Shown piece by piece: positions 8,087 to 16,802 of a DNA stretch of 64,000 nt. The stretch spans positions 118,083-182,082 of the forward strand of contig NZ_JAAATY010000019.1 of the NCBI RefSeq assembly GCF_013280595.1, given 5' to 3'. Under the pieces are notes generated by a model that saw only the letters and a program-made list of their open reading frames with translations, made no database searches and was not told where the DNA came from. Positions within the stretch are counted from its first letter, which is position 1. The number at the start of each line of letters is the position of its first letter. A program made the position numbers and the translations under genes. The DNA comes from Kibdelosporangium persicum. GTDB taxonomy: Bacteria > Actinomycetota > Actinomycetes > Mycobacteriales > Pseudonocardiaceae.

Positions 8087-9240
8087 CCAGGGATGCGCTC
8101 AGCTTTGCAGAGCAGAGCTGTCGGTGTGTGGCCGATCCTGGTCAGCACCACGGTCGCCTCCGCCTCTCCCCGCAACCTGAGGCGGGGGCGCAAGGCGTTG
8201 GGGTCCACGTCCAACCCGCGGACCAGGATCTCCAGCCGCCCGACACCATGCCTGCCCAGCACCTGTCGCAGCGCTTTCTCGCTGTACCGGCCATGCTCGA
8301 CCACCCGGAACGCACGAATCCCCGGCGGCGGACTGTCCCCGGTCAGGTAGGCGATCCGCGGATCCAGCTGCGCGAGACCGTGCGCGGCCGCGTAATGCCG
8401 CACCAGACCAGCGCGGACCACGGCCCCGTCCGGGTCGACGATCCACGAGGCCGGGGCGGTCACCGGGCAGTCGTCAGGCGAGGCGTCCGTGATCGTCCAA
8501 GCGTCCACATCAGACCGGAGAACCGTCGCGCGCCGCCGGACCCCCGGTGTGGCGAGCGAACCGGTCCACAGGCACGATTCACGGACCTGCCCGTCCAGCG
8601 ACACCAGTTCGATCTCACGAGCCCACGCGACGTCCGCCGGATCGATCCCCGGCGCACATTTCACGGCCATGTCCCGAGTCCGGTAGACAGCGGCCAACGT
8701 GTCCAGCGGCGGCGTGAAGTCCGCCGGACGCCACCGGCGGCGGCCCGAAGAGTCACGCCGGGCCGGATCGGCCAGGATCGCGGCGTCACGCGTGACCGGA
8801 CGCAGCGCATCGGCCTGGACGACCGGAAGGCCGGTGTTGTGCCGTGCCATGGCCACGCGCACGGGATCGAGGTCGGAACCGAGCGCGAAACCGGGCATGT
8901 GCACGAGTTCCGTACCGATGGAACACGTCACGTCATGCACGACGCGGCCCGCGAACCGCCGGGCCCGGTGTGCCGCGACCTGCCACGGAGTCGCCTGCTG
9001 CAACGCCTCGTCCGTGAACAGCCATGAGTCCACAGAGGACAGCTTGATCGCCGCTTTCCGGCGCAGCAGCACGGTTTCCAGCAGCATCGGCGCACGGTCA
9101 CCGGCCATCCGGCGGGCCGCGGCCACGTCAGCGAGGTAGCTCGCCGACGTCAGCGCCAGCCGGCCGATCTCCGCGAGCGCCGCCTCACCGGCCGGTGAGC
9201 CGAGGAAGGCGACGTCCTCAACGGTGAAGCGGTATCCCAC
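8083..9240 (-). CDS. THUMP-like/class I SAM methyltransferase (Rv3037c-like)
   Basis: 385 residues. The central Rossmann-like region has HDVTCSIGTELVHMP (SAM motif I, near 135), GSDLDPVRVAMARHN (acidic SAM-binding strand) and ILADPARR (the DPPx-like motif of RNA/DNA methyltransferases). The C-terminal part (about 290-385, with VVEHGRYSEKALRQ) corresponds to the THUMP-like domain of this actinobacterial family. M. tuberculosis Rv3037c sits at the same place and has been linked to methylglucose lipopolysaccharide methylation, while the fold also suits RNA methylation; the substrate is open. The GTG start lies 3 nt after the stop of the next methyltransferase, so the two are translationally coupled. 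Confidence 0.8.
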   Translation of the reverse strand: MGYRFTVEDVAFLGSPAGEAALAEIGRLALTSASYLADVAAARRMAGDRAPMLLETVLLRRKAAIKLSSVDSWLFTDEALQQATPWQVAAHRARRFAGRVVHDVTCSIGTELVHMPGFALGSDLDPVRVAMARHNTGLPVVQADALRPVTRDAAILADPARRDSSGRRRWRPADFTPPLDTLAAVYRTRDMAVKCAPGIDPADVAWAREIELVSLDGQVRESCLWTGSLATPGVRRRATVLRSDVDAWTITDASPDDCPVTAPASWIVDPDGAVVRAGLVRHYAAAHGLAQLDPRIAYLTGDSPPPGIRAFRVVEHGRYSEKALRQVLGRHGVGRLEILVRGLDVDPNALRPRLRLRGEAEATVVLTRIGHTPTALLCKAERIPG

Positions 9241-9243
9241 GGC

Positions 9244-10209
9244 TCACGGCTTGGTGCCGGTGATCATCACGTTGTAGAACAGCTCACGCGGCGCCACCCC
9301 GCGCAGGATGTTCTCGTCCACCCAGGACAGTCGCTGCCATGCGCGGTAGGCGAACATCCGCCAGCCGAACGTCAGTTTCTCCTGCGGCACAGCGGCTTCG
9401 AAGGTCCGCACCGGCCAGCCGAACAACGCGGCCGCCAGCTCCTCGGTCTTGGCCCGGACGTTCGCGCCACCCGCGTCCCGCACGAGCCGCTCCAGCTCGG
9501 TCGGGTCGAACGTGTGCAGGTCGACGACCGCTTCGAGGGCCGCCGCGCGGGAGGACTCGTCGAGCTCCTCCTGCGGGCGCCGCCACGAGTTCAGCGCGGG
9601 CAGCTTGGTGATGTTCGTGGTCAGCCACCAGGTGAACTGGCCGAGTTTGCGCGCGTACGCGTTGCCGATCTTGGTCGGCTCACCGGCGAACACGAACCGG
9701 CCGCCCGGCTTGAGCACACGCAGCACCTCGCGGAACGCCGCGGGCAGGTCCGGGATGTGGTGCAGGACCGCGTGCCCCACAACCAGGTCGAAGCTGTTGT
9801 CGTCGTACGGGATCCGCTCCGCGTCGGCCACCCGGCCGTCGACGTCCAGCCCGAGGTTGCGGGCGTTGTTCAGGGCGACCTGGACCATCCCGGGCGAGAG
9901 GTCGGTGACCGAGCCCTTCTTGATCACGCCGCCCTGCATCAGGTTCAGTAGGAAAAAACCCGTGCCGCAGCCCAGTTCCAGCGCCGTCTCGTACGGCCAG
10001 CCCTCGGTGCCCGCGACGGACCTGAAGCGGCCGGTGGCGTAGTCGATGCAACGCTCGTCGTACGAGATCGACCACTTCTCGTCGTAGGTGCCCGCTTCCC
10101 AGTCGTGGTAAAGGACGTTGGCGAGCTTCGGGTCCTTCCAGGCCGCCTCGACCTCTTCGGCCGTCGCGTGCGGGTTCGGGACCGGATCGATTCCCGGGTC
10201 ACTTGCCAC
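9244..10209 (-). CDS. Class I SAM-dependent methyltransferase (Rv3038c-like)
   Basis: 321 residues. LELGCGTGFFLLNLMQ (about 75-90) is SAM motif I, VTDLSPGMVQVALNNAR carries the acidic ribose-binding residue, ADAERIPYDDNSFDLVVGHA is motif II/III and VLKPGGRFVFAGEP motif IV. The C-terminal half is helical and probably binds the acceptor (WWLTTNITKLPALNSWRRP). Order matches M. tuberculosis Rv3037c-Rv3038c-Rv3039c. The GTG start overlaps the end of the enoyl-CoA hydratase gene by 11 nt and the stop is 3 nt from the next start, so the three genes form a tight operon. The acceptor is unknown; a lipid or polysaccharide is suggested by neighbours. Confidence 0.85.
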   Translation of the reverse strand: MASDPGIDPVPNPHATAEEVEAAWKDPKLANVLYHDWEAGTYDEKWSISYDERCIDYATGRFRSVAGTEGWPYETALELGCGTGFFLLNLMQGGVIKKGSVTDLSPGMVQVALNNARNLGLDVDGRVADAERIPYDDNSFDLVVGHAVLHHIPDLPAAFREVLRVLKPGGRFVFAGEPTKIGNAYARKLGQFTWWLTTNITKLPALNSWRRPQEELDESSRAAALEAVVDLHTFDPTELERLVRDAGGANVRAKTEELAAALFGWPVRTFEAAVPQEKLTFGWRMFAYRAWQRLSWVDENILRGVAPRELFYNVMITGTKP

Positions 10210-10978
10210 TGAAGGTCGCCTTTCCTGGGCCGTTGGCGATGAAGGACGCCATCCCGGCAGTCCGGTCCTCGGTGGAGAACAGTCCGGTGAACAGGGCCGT
10301 CTCCAGGCGCAGCCCGGCGTTCAGGTCACCGTCCAGCCCGCCGTCGATCGCCGCCTTGGCCGCGGCGAGCGCACGGCTCGCGGCGCCGGTGAACTGTCCC
10401 GCCCACTTGCGCGCGGCTTCGTAGACGTCGTCCGGCGCGACGACCTCGTCGACCATGCCGATCCTGAGCGCCTCCTCGGCCTCGACGAACCGGCCGGTGT
10501 AGACGATGTCCTTGGTCCTGCTCGGGCCGATCAGCCGCGCCAGGCGCTGGGTGCCGCCCGCACCGGGGATGATGCCCAGCAGGATCTCCGGCTGGCCGAC
10601 CTTGGCGTTGTCGCCCGCGATCCGCCGGTCGCAGCACAGCGCCAGCTCGTAGCCGCCGCCCAGGGCGTAGCCGGTGATCGCGGCGACGGTCGGCTTCGGC
10701 AGTTCGGCGACGATCGTCAGGGTCCTGGACAACTCGGGGGCGTAGTCCGCGATGTCGGTGTGCCCCATCTTGGCGAACTCCTTGACGTCCGCACCGGCCG
10801 CGAACACCTTCGGCCCGCCGTAGACGATCACGGACCGGACGTCGGACCGGTCGCCCGCCTCGATCGCCGCCTCCCGCAACTCGGCCTGGAGCTGCCGGTT
10901 CAACGCGTTCATCGGCGGCCGGTCCAGCCGGATGGTGCCGATCCCGTCCGCTACCTCGAGCTTGACGAACTCACCCAT
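10199..10978 (-). CDS. Enoyl-CoA hydratase/isomerase (EchA17-like)
   Basis: 259 residues, standard crotonase length. ALGGGYELALCCDRRIAG carries the first catalytic Glu (near 115), and GQPEILLGIIPGAGGTQRL has the second Glu and the oxyanion-hole glycines (near 135). Both Glu residues of true enoyl-CoA hydratases are kept, so water addition to trans-2-enoyl-CoA is expected. ADVKEFAKMGHTD forms the first oxyanion segment. It is the first gene of the operon with the two methyltransferases, as echA17 (Rv3039c) is in M. tuberculosis. The ATG start has GGGAGG 13 nt upstream. Confidence 0.9.
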   Translation of the reverse strand: MGEFVKLEVADGIGTIRLDRPPMNALNRQLQAELREAAIEAGDRSDVRSVIVYGGPKVFAAGADVKEFAKMGHTDIADYAPELSRTLTIVAELPKPTVAAITGYALGGGYELALCCDRRIAGDNAKVGQPEILLGIIPGAGGTQRLARLIGPSRTKDIVYTGRFVEAEEALRIGMVDEVVAPDDVYEAARKWAGQFTGAASRALAAAKAAIDGGLDGDLNAGLRLETALFTGLFSTEDRTAGMASFIANGPGKATFSGK

Positions 10979-11006
10979 GCTCGGAGGTTACCTCCCAGTA
11001 GGCCGG

Positions 11007-11819
11007 TCAGGCGCGGCGGGCGAAGAACCGATCACCCGAGCGCTCCAGCCGCAACTGCTGGCCGAACGTCGCCGACAGGTTCTCACTGGTCAGCACGTCG
11101 TCGATGAGGCCCTGGGCGACCACGGCACCCGACGAGAGCAACATCAGGTGGGTGAATCCCGGCGGGATCTCCTCCACATGGTGCGTGACAAGAATCGTCG
11201 CGGGTGCGTCCGGGTCCAGCGCCAGCTCGGTGAGCCGGGCGACCAGGTCCTCCCGGCCACCGAGGTCGAGACCGGCGGCGGGCTCGTCGAGCAATAACAA
11301 CTCGGGGTCCGTCATCAGGGCACGGGCGATGAGCGTGCGCTTACGCTCGCCCTCGGACAACGTCCCGAACAGGCGGTCGGCGAACCTGCCGACGCCCAGA
11401 CCGTCCAGCAACTGCTGCGCACGGCCGATGTCCAGCGACTCGTACTCCTCCCGCCACCGGCCCATCACGGCGTAACCCGCGCTGACGACGACGTCGATCA
11501 CTTTCTCGTCGGCCGGGAACCGGTTGGCCGTCGCGGCCGAGCAGAACCCGATCCGCGGCCGCAACTCGAACATGTCCACCTTGCCGAGCTGTTCACCCAG
11601 CACGTGGACGGTCCCGTTGGACGGGTGCATCTCCGCGGCGGCCATGCGCAGCAGGGTCGTCTTGCCCGCGCCGTTGCCACCGAGGATCACCCAACGTTCG
11701 TCGAGCTCCACGCTCCAGTTGATCCCGGTGAGCAGCTTGCTGCCGCCTCGGCGCACGCCGACATCGGCCATGTGCACCACAAGGTCGTCGATGTTCTCCG
11801 GGACGTTCTGCTCGCTCAC
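11007..11819 (-). CDS. ABC transporter ATP-binding protein (Rv3041c-like)
   Basis: 270 residues, one ABC domain. Walker A GGNGAGKTT is near 48, the signature reads LSEGERKR (second Gly of LSGGE replaced by Glu), Walker B is LLLLDEPAAGLD and the H-loop ILVTHHVEEI. No transmembrane partner is encoded nearby. Such stand-alone ModF/Rv3041c-type ATPases keep this context in mycobacteria, and their partner or role is not settled. The start is GTG. It lies 28 nt upstream of the enoyl-CoA hydratase gene on the same strand and may lead that operon. Confidence 0.88.
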   Translation of the reverse strand: MSEQNVPENIDDLVVHMADVGVRRGGSKLLTGINWSVELDERWVILGGNGAGKTTLLRMAAAEMHPSNGTVHVLGEQLGKVDMFELRPRIGFCSAATANRFPADEKVIDVVVSAGYAVMGRWREEYESLDIGRAQQLLDGLGVGRFADRLFGTLSEGERKRTLIARALMTDPELLLLDEPAAGLDLGGREDLVARLTELALDPDAPATILVTHHVEEIPPGFTHLMLLSSGAVVAQGLIDDVLTSENLSATFGQQLRLERSGDRFFARRA

Positions 11820-11872
11820 GCCTTCATTCTGTCGTCCGCCCTGACCGCGGTGCCCAACCGGGGGGTGGTCGG

Positions 11873-12430
11873 CTAGGGAACGAGGTCGCGGACGTTCACG
11901 GTGAGTGGCGCCGGAGTGGTGACCGACAGCACGTCGCTGACCTCGGCGTTGAGCTCATAGTCACCGTCGGCCAGCTGGAAGGCGGAGATCGAGACCGGAT
12001 CGTCGAGGTCGACGATCCAGTAGGCCGGGATCCCGGCCTGCGAGTACTCCTTCAGCTTGAGGATGCGGTCGAGCTTTCGAGAGCCGGGCGAGACCACCTC
12101 GACGGCGAGCAGGACATTGTCCGCGGTGTATCGAGGAGGATTGGTCTTCGCCACGGAGCGCGGTACCACCATCAGATCAGGTACTCGTACGGTTGCCGGG
12201 AAACTGTCCGACAGCACGAGTTCCATCTCGGGAAATGCCATGAGATCCGTAGGCAGCTGGGTGTTCAGCTGCCGCGCCAACTCGGTGATCGCCCATTGGT
12301 GGTTCGACACCGGCCGTGGTGACACCTGCAAGACTCCTTCGGAGAGCTCATAGCGGCGGGTGTTGTCCTCCGGGAGGGCATCCCATTCCGCCAGAGACAG
12401 CAGGTGGTCCGGCCACATCACAGTGCTCAC
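11873..12430 (-). CDS. Uma2-family PD-(D/E)xK endonuclease-like protein
   Basis: 185 residues, the usual length for Uma2 (DUF820). The start YELSEGVLQVSPRPVSNHQW is family-typical. The nuclease core follows: VRVPDLMVVPRSV (catalytic Asp), LLAVEVVSPGSRKLDRILKL (the E-x-VSPGS...D motif) and YSQAGIPAYWIVDLDDP. Biological roles of Uma2 proteins are poorly defined; they are abundant in actinobacteria and cyanobacteria. It stands alone, divergent from glgX. A GTG start (12430) is assumed; ATG 12418 is an alternative. The interrupted palindrome CACAGT-gctc-ACTGTG covers the start codon (12419-12434). Confidence 0.85.
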   Translation of the reverse strand: MSTVMWPDHLLSLAEWDALPEDNTRRYELSEGVLQVSPRPVSNHQWAITELARQLNTQLPTDLMAFPEMELVLSDSFPATVRVPDLMVVPRSVAKTNPPRYTADNVLLAVEVVSPGSRKLDRILKLKEYSQAGIPAYWIVDLDDPVSISAFQLADGDYELNAEVSDVLSVTTPAPLTVNVRDLVP

Positions 12431-12434
12431 TGTG
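12419..12434. promoter_or_regulatory. Interrupted palindrome over the Uma2 start
   Basis: CACAGT-gctc-ACTGTG has 6-bp arms and a 4-nt centre and overlaps the assumed start codon of the minus-strand Uma2 gene. A repressor site or autoregulation is conceivable, but chance is not excluded for arms this short. Confidence 0.25.
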
Positions 12435-12588
12435 CACCTCTCCTAAGCCAGGGCTCAACCCCATTGTCTCATGACCTGCGGTTATGACGCCTACTTCGAC
12501 GCCTGGCGGCCGCCGCTTGATGCTCCGAACGGCTGGCTTGAAGACTCGATCGAGACTGCCTGTCGGTGATCCTTGCGAAGATAGAGGC

Positions 12589-14709
<2,121 letters not shown>

Positions 14710-14779
14710 CCGAACGCAGTCCCCGTCCAGCTGGTGAGAGTGCTTTTCGGCGCCGCGAACTCCGTGCCACCATGCGCCT

Positions 14780-14872
14780 ATGACCCGGTCGCTGCTCACC
14801 TGGCGCGACCGCACGGTTGATCTCCAGAAGCTCAACCTGTGCGGGTGTACCGCCGCGCGGCCCGGGGACTGA
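14780..14872 (+). CDS. Cysteine-containing leader peptide upstream of cysteine dioxygenase
   Basis: A 30-codon open frame beginning with an ATG, MTRSLLTWRDRTVDLQKLNL, then CGCTAARPGD and a TGA. It has the pattern of actinobacterial regulatory leader peptides (basic/polar start, VDL motif, C-terminal Cys cluster) found upstream of sulfur and cysteine genes. The two Cys codons are TGC 14840 and TGT 14846. The next gene, 63 nt downstream, is a cysteine dioxygenase homologue followed by a rhodanese. Ribosome pausing at Cys codons under cysteine shortage would change folding of the downstream RNA (see the attenuator entry). There is no clear ribosome binding site, so it may be leaderless. Confidence 0.7.
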   Translation: MTRSLLTWRDRTVDLQKLNLCGCTAARPGD

Positions 14873-14935
14873 ACTCCTCTCCGAGCCGCGTGTCGCTTCC
14901 CGTACACCCGACACTCGTTGCCTGGAGAACTCGTC
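14842..14935 (+). promoter_or_regulatory. Putative cysteine attenuator
   Basis: CGGGTGTAC (14842-14850), which overlaps both Cys codons of the leader peptide, is exactly complementary to GTACACCCG (14902-14910). That second segment overlaps the right arm of another hairpin, GTGTCG (14890-14895) with CGACAC (14909-14914), so the two folds exclude each other. TCTCC (14878-14882) could also cover the GGAGA (14923-14927) used to translate the dioxygenase. A ribosome on the Cys codons would free the downstream segment. The mechanism is inference. Confidence 0.5.
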
Positions 14936-15505
14936 ATGACCGCGTCTGTGTCCGACGCCGAAGTGCACGCTGACCTCACCGACCCGCTGCTGCCCGACCT
15001 GCTGCACCCCGGGCGGCACCTGTGGACGCCTCGCGAGCTCAGGGACCTCACCTCGACCGTCGCGTCCGAGCTGACCACGTCTCTTCTCCGCATCCTGCGG
15101 TACACCGAACAGGAGCGGTGGTGGGCGAGGCTGGCGCTCACCGAAGGCGTGGAGCTGTGGTTGCTGTCGTGGCTGCCCGGCCAGCAGACTGAACCGCATG
15201 ACCATGGTGGCGCCGCGGGTTCCTTCACCGTGCTGACCGGTGAGCTCGCCGAGTTCTACCGGTACCCGGGCGGGCCGATCCGCAGCCAGTCGCACACGGT
15301 CGGCTCGGCCGTCGGATTCGGTGCCGGACGGGCCCACCAGGTGCTGAACCTGTCGAAGGCGCCCGCGGCGAGCGTGCACGCGTACTCGCCGCCGTTGGTG
15401 CCGACCCGTGAGTACGCCAGCCTGACCGACATCCCCGCGGAGATCCCGCCGCTGCCCGCCCACCGGTCGTTGGCCGACCTGCGAAAGGACCCTGTCGAGC
15501 CGTGA
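14936..15505 (+). CDS. Cysteine dioxygenase family protein (cupin)
   Basis: 189 residues. The cupin motif PGQQTEPHDHGGAAGSF supplies two Fe ligands (H-x-H near 90) and GAGRAHQVLNLS the third His (near 140), as in thiol dioxygenases. The N-terminal helices (TPRELRDLTSTVASELTT) and the RWWARLALTEGVELWLLSW strand segment are typical of bacterial type I cysteine dioxygenases, which oxidise L-cysteine to cysteine sulfinate. The ATG start has GGAG at 9 nt. The GTG start of the downstream rhodanese gene overlaps this stop by 4 nt, and a Cys-containing leader peptide precedes it, so the operon probably handles cysteine surplus. Confidence 0.85.
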   Translation: MTASVSDAEVHADLTDPLLPDLLHPGRHLWTPRELRDLTSTVASELTTSLLRILRYTEQERWWARLALTEGVELWLLSWLPGQQTEPHDHGGAAGSFTVLTGELAEFYRYPGGPIRSQSHTVGSAVGFGAGRAHQVLNLSKAPAASVHAYSPPLVPTREYASLTDIPAEIPPLPAHRSLADLRKDPVEP

Positions 15506-15894
15506 GCGCGATCGACGACATCCTCGCCGAGGCCCGCACGGGCCTGGACCGTGTCCTCCCCTCAGCGGACCTGCTCGACGACGAGAACACCCTCGTCGTC
15601 GACATCCGGCCCGCCCACAACCGGGTGGCCGAGGGCGAGATCCCCGGGTCGGTCGTGATCGAACGGATCGTCCTCGAATGGCGGCTCGATCCGGACGGCG
15701 ATCACCGTATCGAGGGATTCGACGCCGGCACACGCGTTGTCGTCGTCTGCAACGAGAGCTACTCCTCCAGTCTCGCCGCTCGCGACCTGCAGGCCGTAGG
15801 TCTGCGCAACGCCACCGACCTCGTCGGCGGGTTCCGTGCGTGGAAGGCAGCCGGGCTGCCTGTCCGGCCCGGCGGAACGACTCCCGTCACCTAG
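15502..15894 (+). CDS. Rhodanese-like sulfurtransferase
   Basis: 130 residues, a single rhodanese domain. NTLVVDIRPAHNRVAEGEIP is the N-terminal CH2A-type motif with Arg, and VVVVCNESYSSSLAARDLQ is the active-site loop beginning with catalytic Cys (near 91). The domain ends in LVGGFRAWKAAGLPV. Rhodaneses carry sulfane sulfur as a persulfide. Being translationally coupled (GTGA overlap) to a cysteine dioxygenase suggests handling sulfur released from cysteine breakdown. The same dioxygenase-rhodanese pair is common in actinobacteria. Confidence 0.9.
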   Translation: MSAIDDILAEARTGLDRVLPSADLLDDENTLVVDIRPAHNRVAEGEIPGSVVIERIVLEWRLDPDGDHRIEGFDAGTRVVVVCNESYSSSLAARDLQAVGLRNATDLVGGFRAWKAAGLPVRPGGTTPVT

Positions 15895-16011
15895 CCGACC
15901 GGGCCGCTGCCCCGATGGACACCCCAGCGGACATGGGAGGCACGGCCATGGGTGCGTACCGTCCCAGCTTGTGCGCATTGTTCGCTTCGGGACGTATCTG
16001 GCGGCCGCGCC

Positions 16012-16683
16012 GTGATCGGGCTGATCCGGCTCAGGGCGGGCCGCAGGATGCGCACGGTCTTCGCCGGAATCCGGTGCAGACGGACCGAGGCGCCCGGTGT
16101 TCTCCAGGTCGTCGAGCTCGTTCAGGCAGGTGACCTGGACGCGGCGGAACGACTCGTGCACCAGCTGACCGTGGCGGACCCGGCCGCGCGCGCCGTCCGG
16201 GCGTCGAGGTTGCTCGTCCTGGAGGCGCGGGGCCGGTACGCGGAGGCGTTGACGCTCGCGATCGGGATGTCCGAAGCCGACGGGCAGGACGCGGCAGCGG
16301 TGATGGCCGCGGTCGCCGGCCTGACGGGCGCGGCCGTCGAAGCCGGTCAGCTGGACGCCCACGACGGCCTGCCGGTCGCCGCCCGAGCCCTCAACGAGGC
16401 CGTTGAGCTGGGCAAACCCAGCTACATGCTGGACGGCGTCCGCGCGCTGATCGCCCTGCTGGCCGGAGACCCGCAACTGGCGGTCAGGCTCGCGCGCACC
16501 GCGTGCAGGAACAACGACGGGTCACTGCACCGCGCCGACGACCTGGCCACGCTGGCACGGGCGTACATGGCCGCCGGTGACAACTCGAAGGCTCGCAAGA
16601 CCCTAGCGAAGGCCGAACGCCTGGTGCCGTGGTGGCCGCGGGTCGCGGTGACCCGCAGCCGCCTCGACCTCGCTCAGACCTAG
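16012..16683 (+). CDS. Hypothetical helical-repeat (TPR-like) protein
   Basis: About 223 residues, not recognised as a named family. It is Ala/Leu-rich and helical, with TPR-like pairs, for example LVQAGDLDAAERLVHQLTV (about 45-63), EARGRYAEALTLAIG, and near the end LARAYMAAGDNSKARKTLAK. A basic N-terminal stretch (RLRAGRRMRTVFAGIRCRRT) precedes the repeats. No signal peptide or membrane helix is clear. The start is uncertain: GTG 16012 is used here; GTG 15952 and ATG 16048 are also in frame. Coding is supported by GC-rich third positions and by ending 1 nt before a hairpin facing the convergent glgP gene. Confidence 0.6.
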   Translation: MIGLIRLRAGRRMRTVFAGIRCRRTEAPGVLQVVELVQAGDLDAAERLVHQLTVADPAARAVRASRLLVLEARGRYAEALTLAIGMSEADGQDAAAVMAAVAGLTGAAVEAGQLDAHDGLPVAARALNEAVELGKPSYMLDGVRALIALLAGDPQLAVRLARTACRNNDGSLHRADDLATLARAYMAAGDNSKARKTLAKAERLVPWWPRVAVTRSRLDLAQT

Positions 16684-16718
16684 CCCGGGTATCAAAGCCC
16701 CGATCGCGATAGCCGGGC
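16683..16718. terminator. Hairpin between convergent genes
   Basis: GCCCGGGTATC pairs with GATAGCCGGGC (one G-G mismatch) around a 14-nt loop. The left arm starts at the last base of the TAG stop of the plus-strand TPR-like gene, and glgP ends on the minus strand at 16803. Probably a terminator. Confidence 0.5.
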
Positions 16719-16802
16719 CGGATGCGGCCCCTGGCGCCACCGAGCCGACTCCGGCCTCCGGCCGGGGCAGCCTCTCATCGAACGGGGACATCGATACACG
16801 GC

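Noticed and set aside
7822..9027. Long plus-strand frame opposite the THUMP-like gene, and similar long antisense frames opposite glgX, glgP, treS, glgB and ccrA
   Set aside because: They are high-GC shadow frames: Arg/Pro/Gly-rich, without recognisable domains, opposite genes with complete catalytic motifs.
14710..14779. Riboswitch upstream of the cysteine dioxygenase operon
   Set aside because: No recognisable aptamer core; the translated Cys leader with competing pairings explains the region better.
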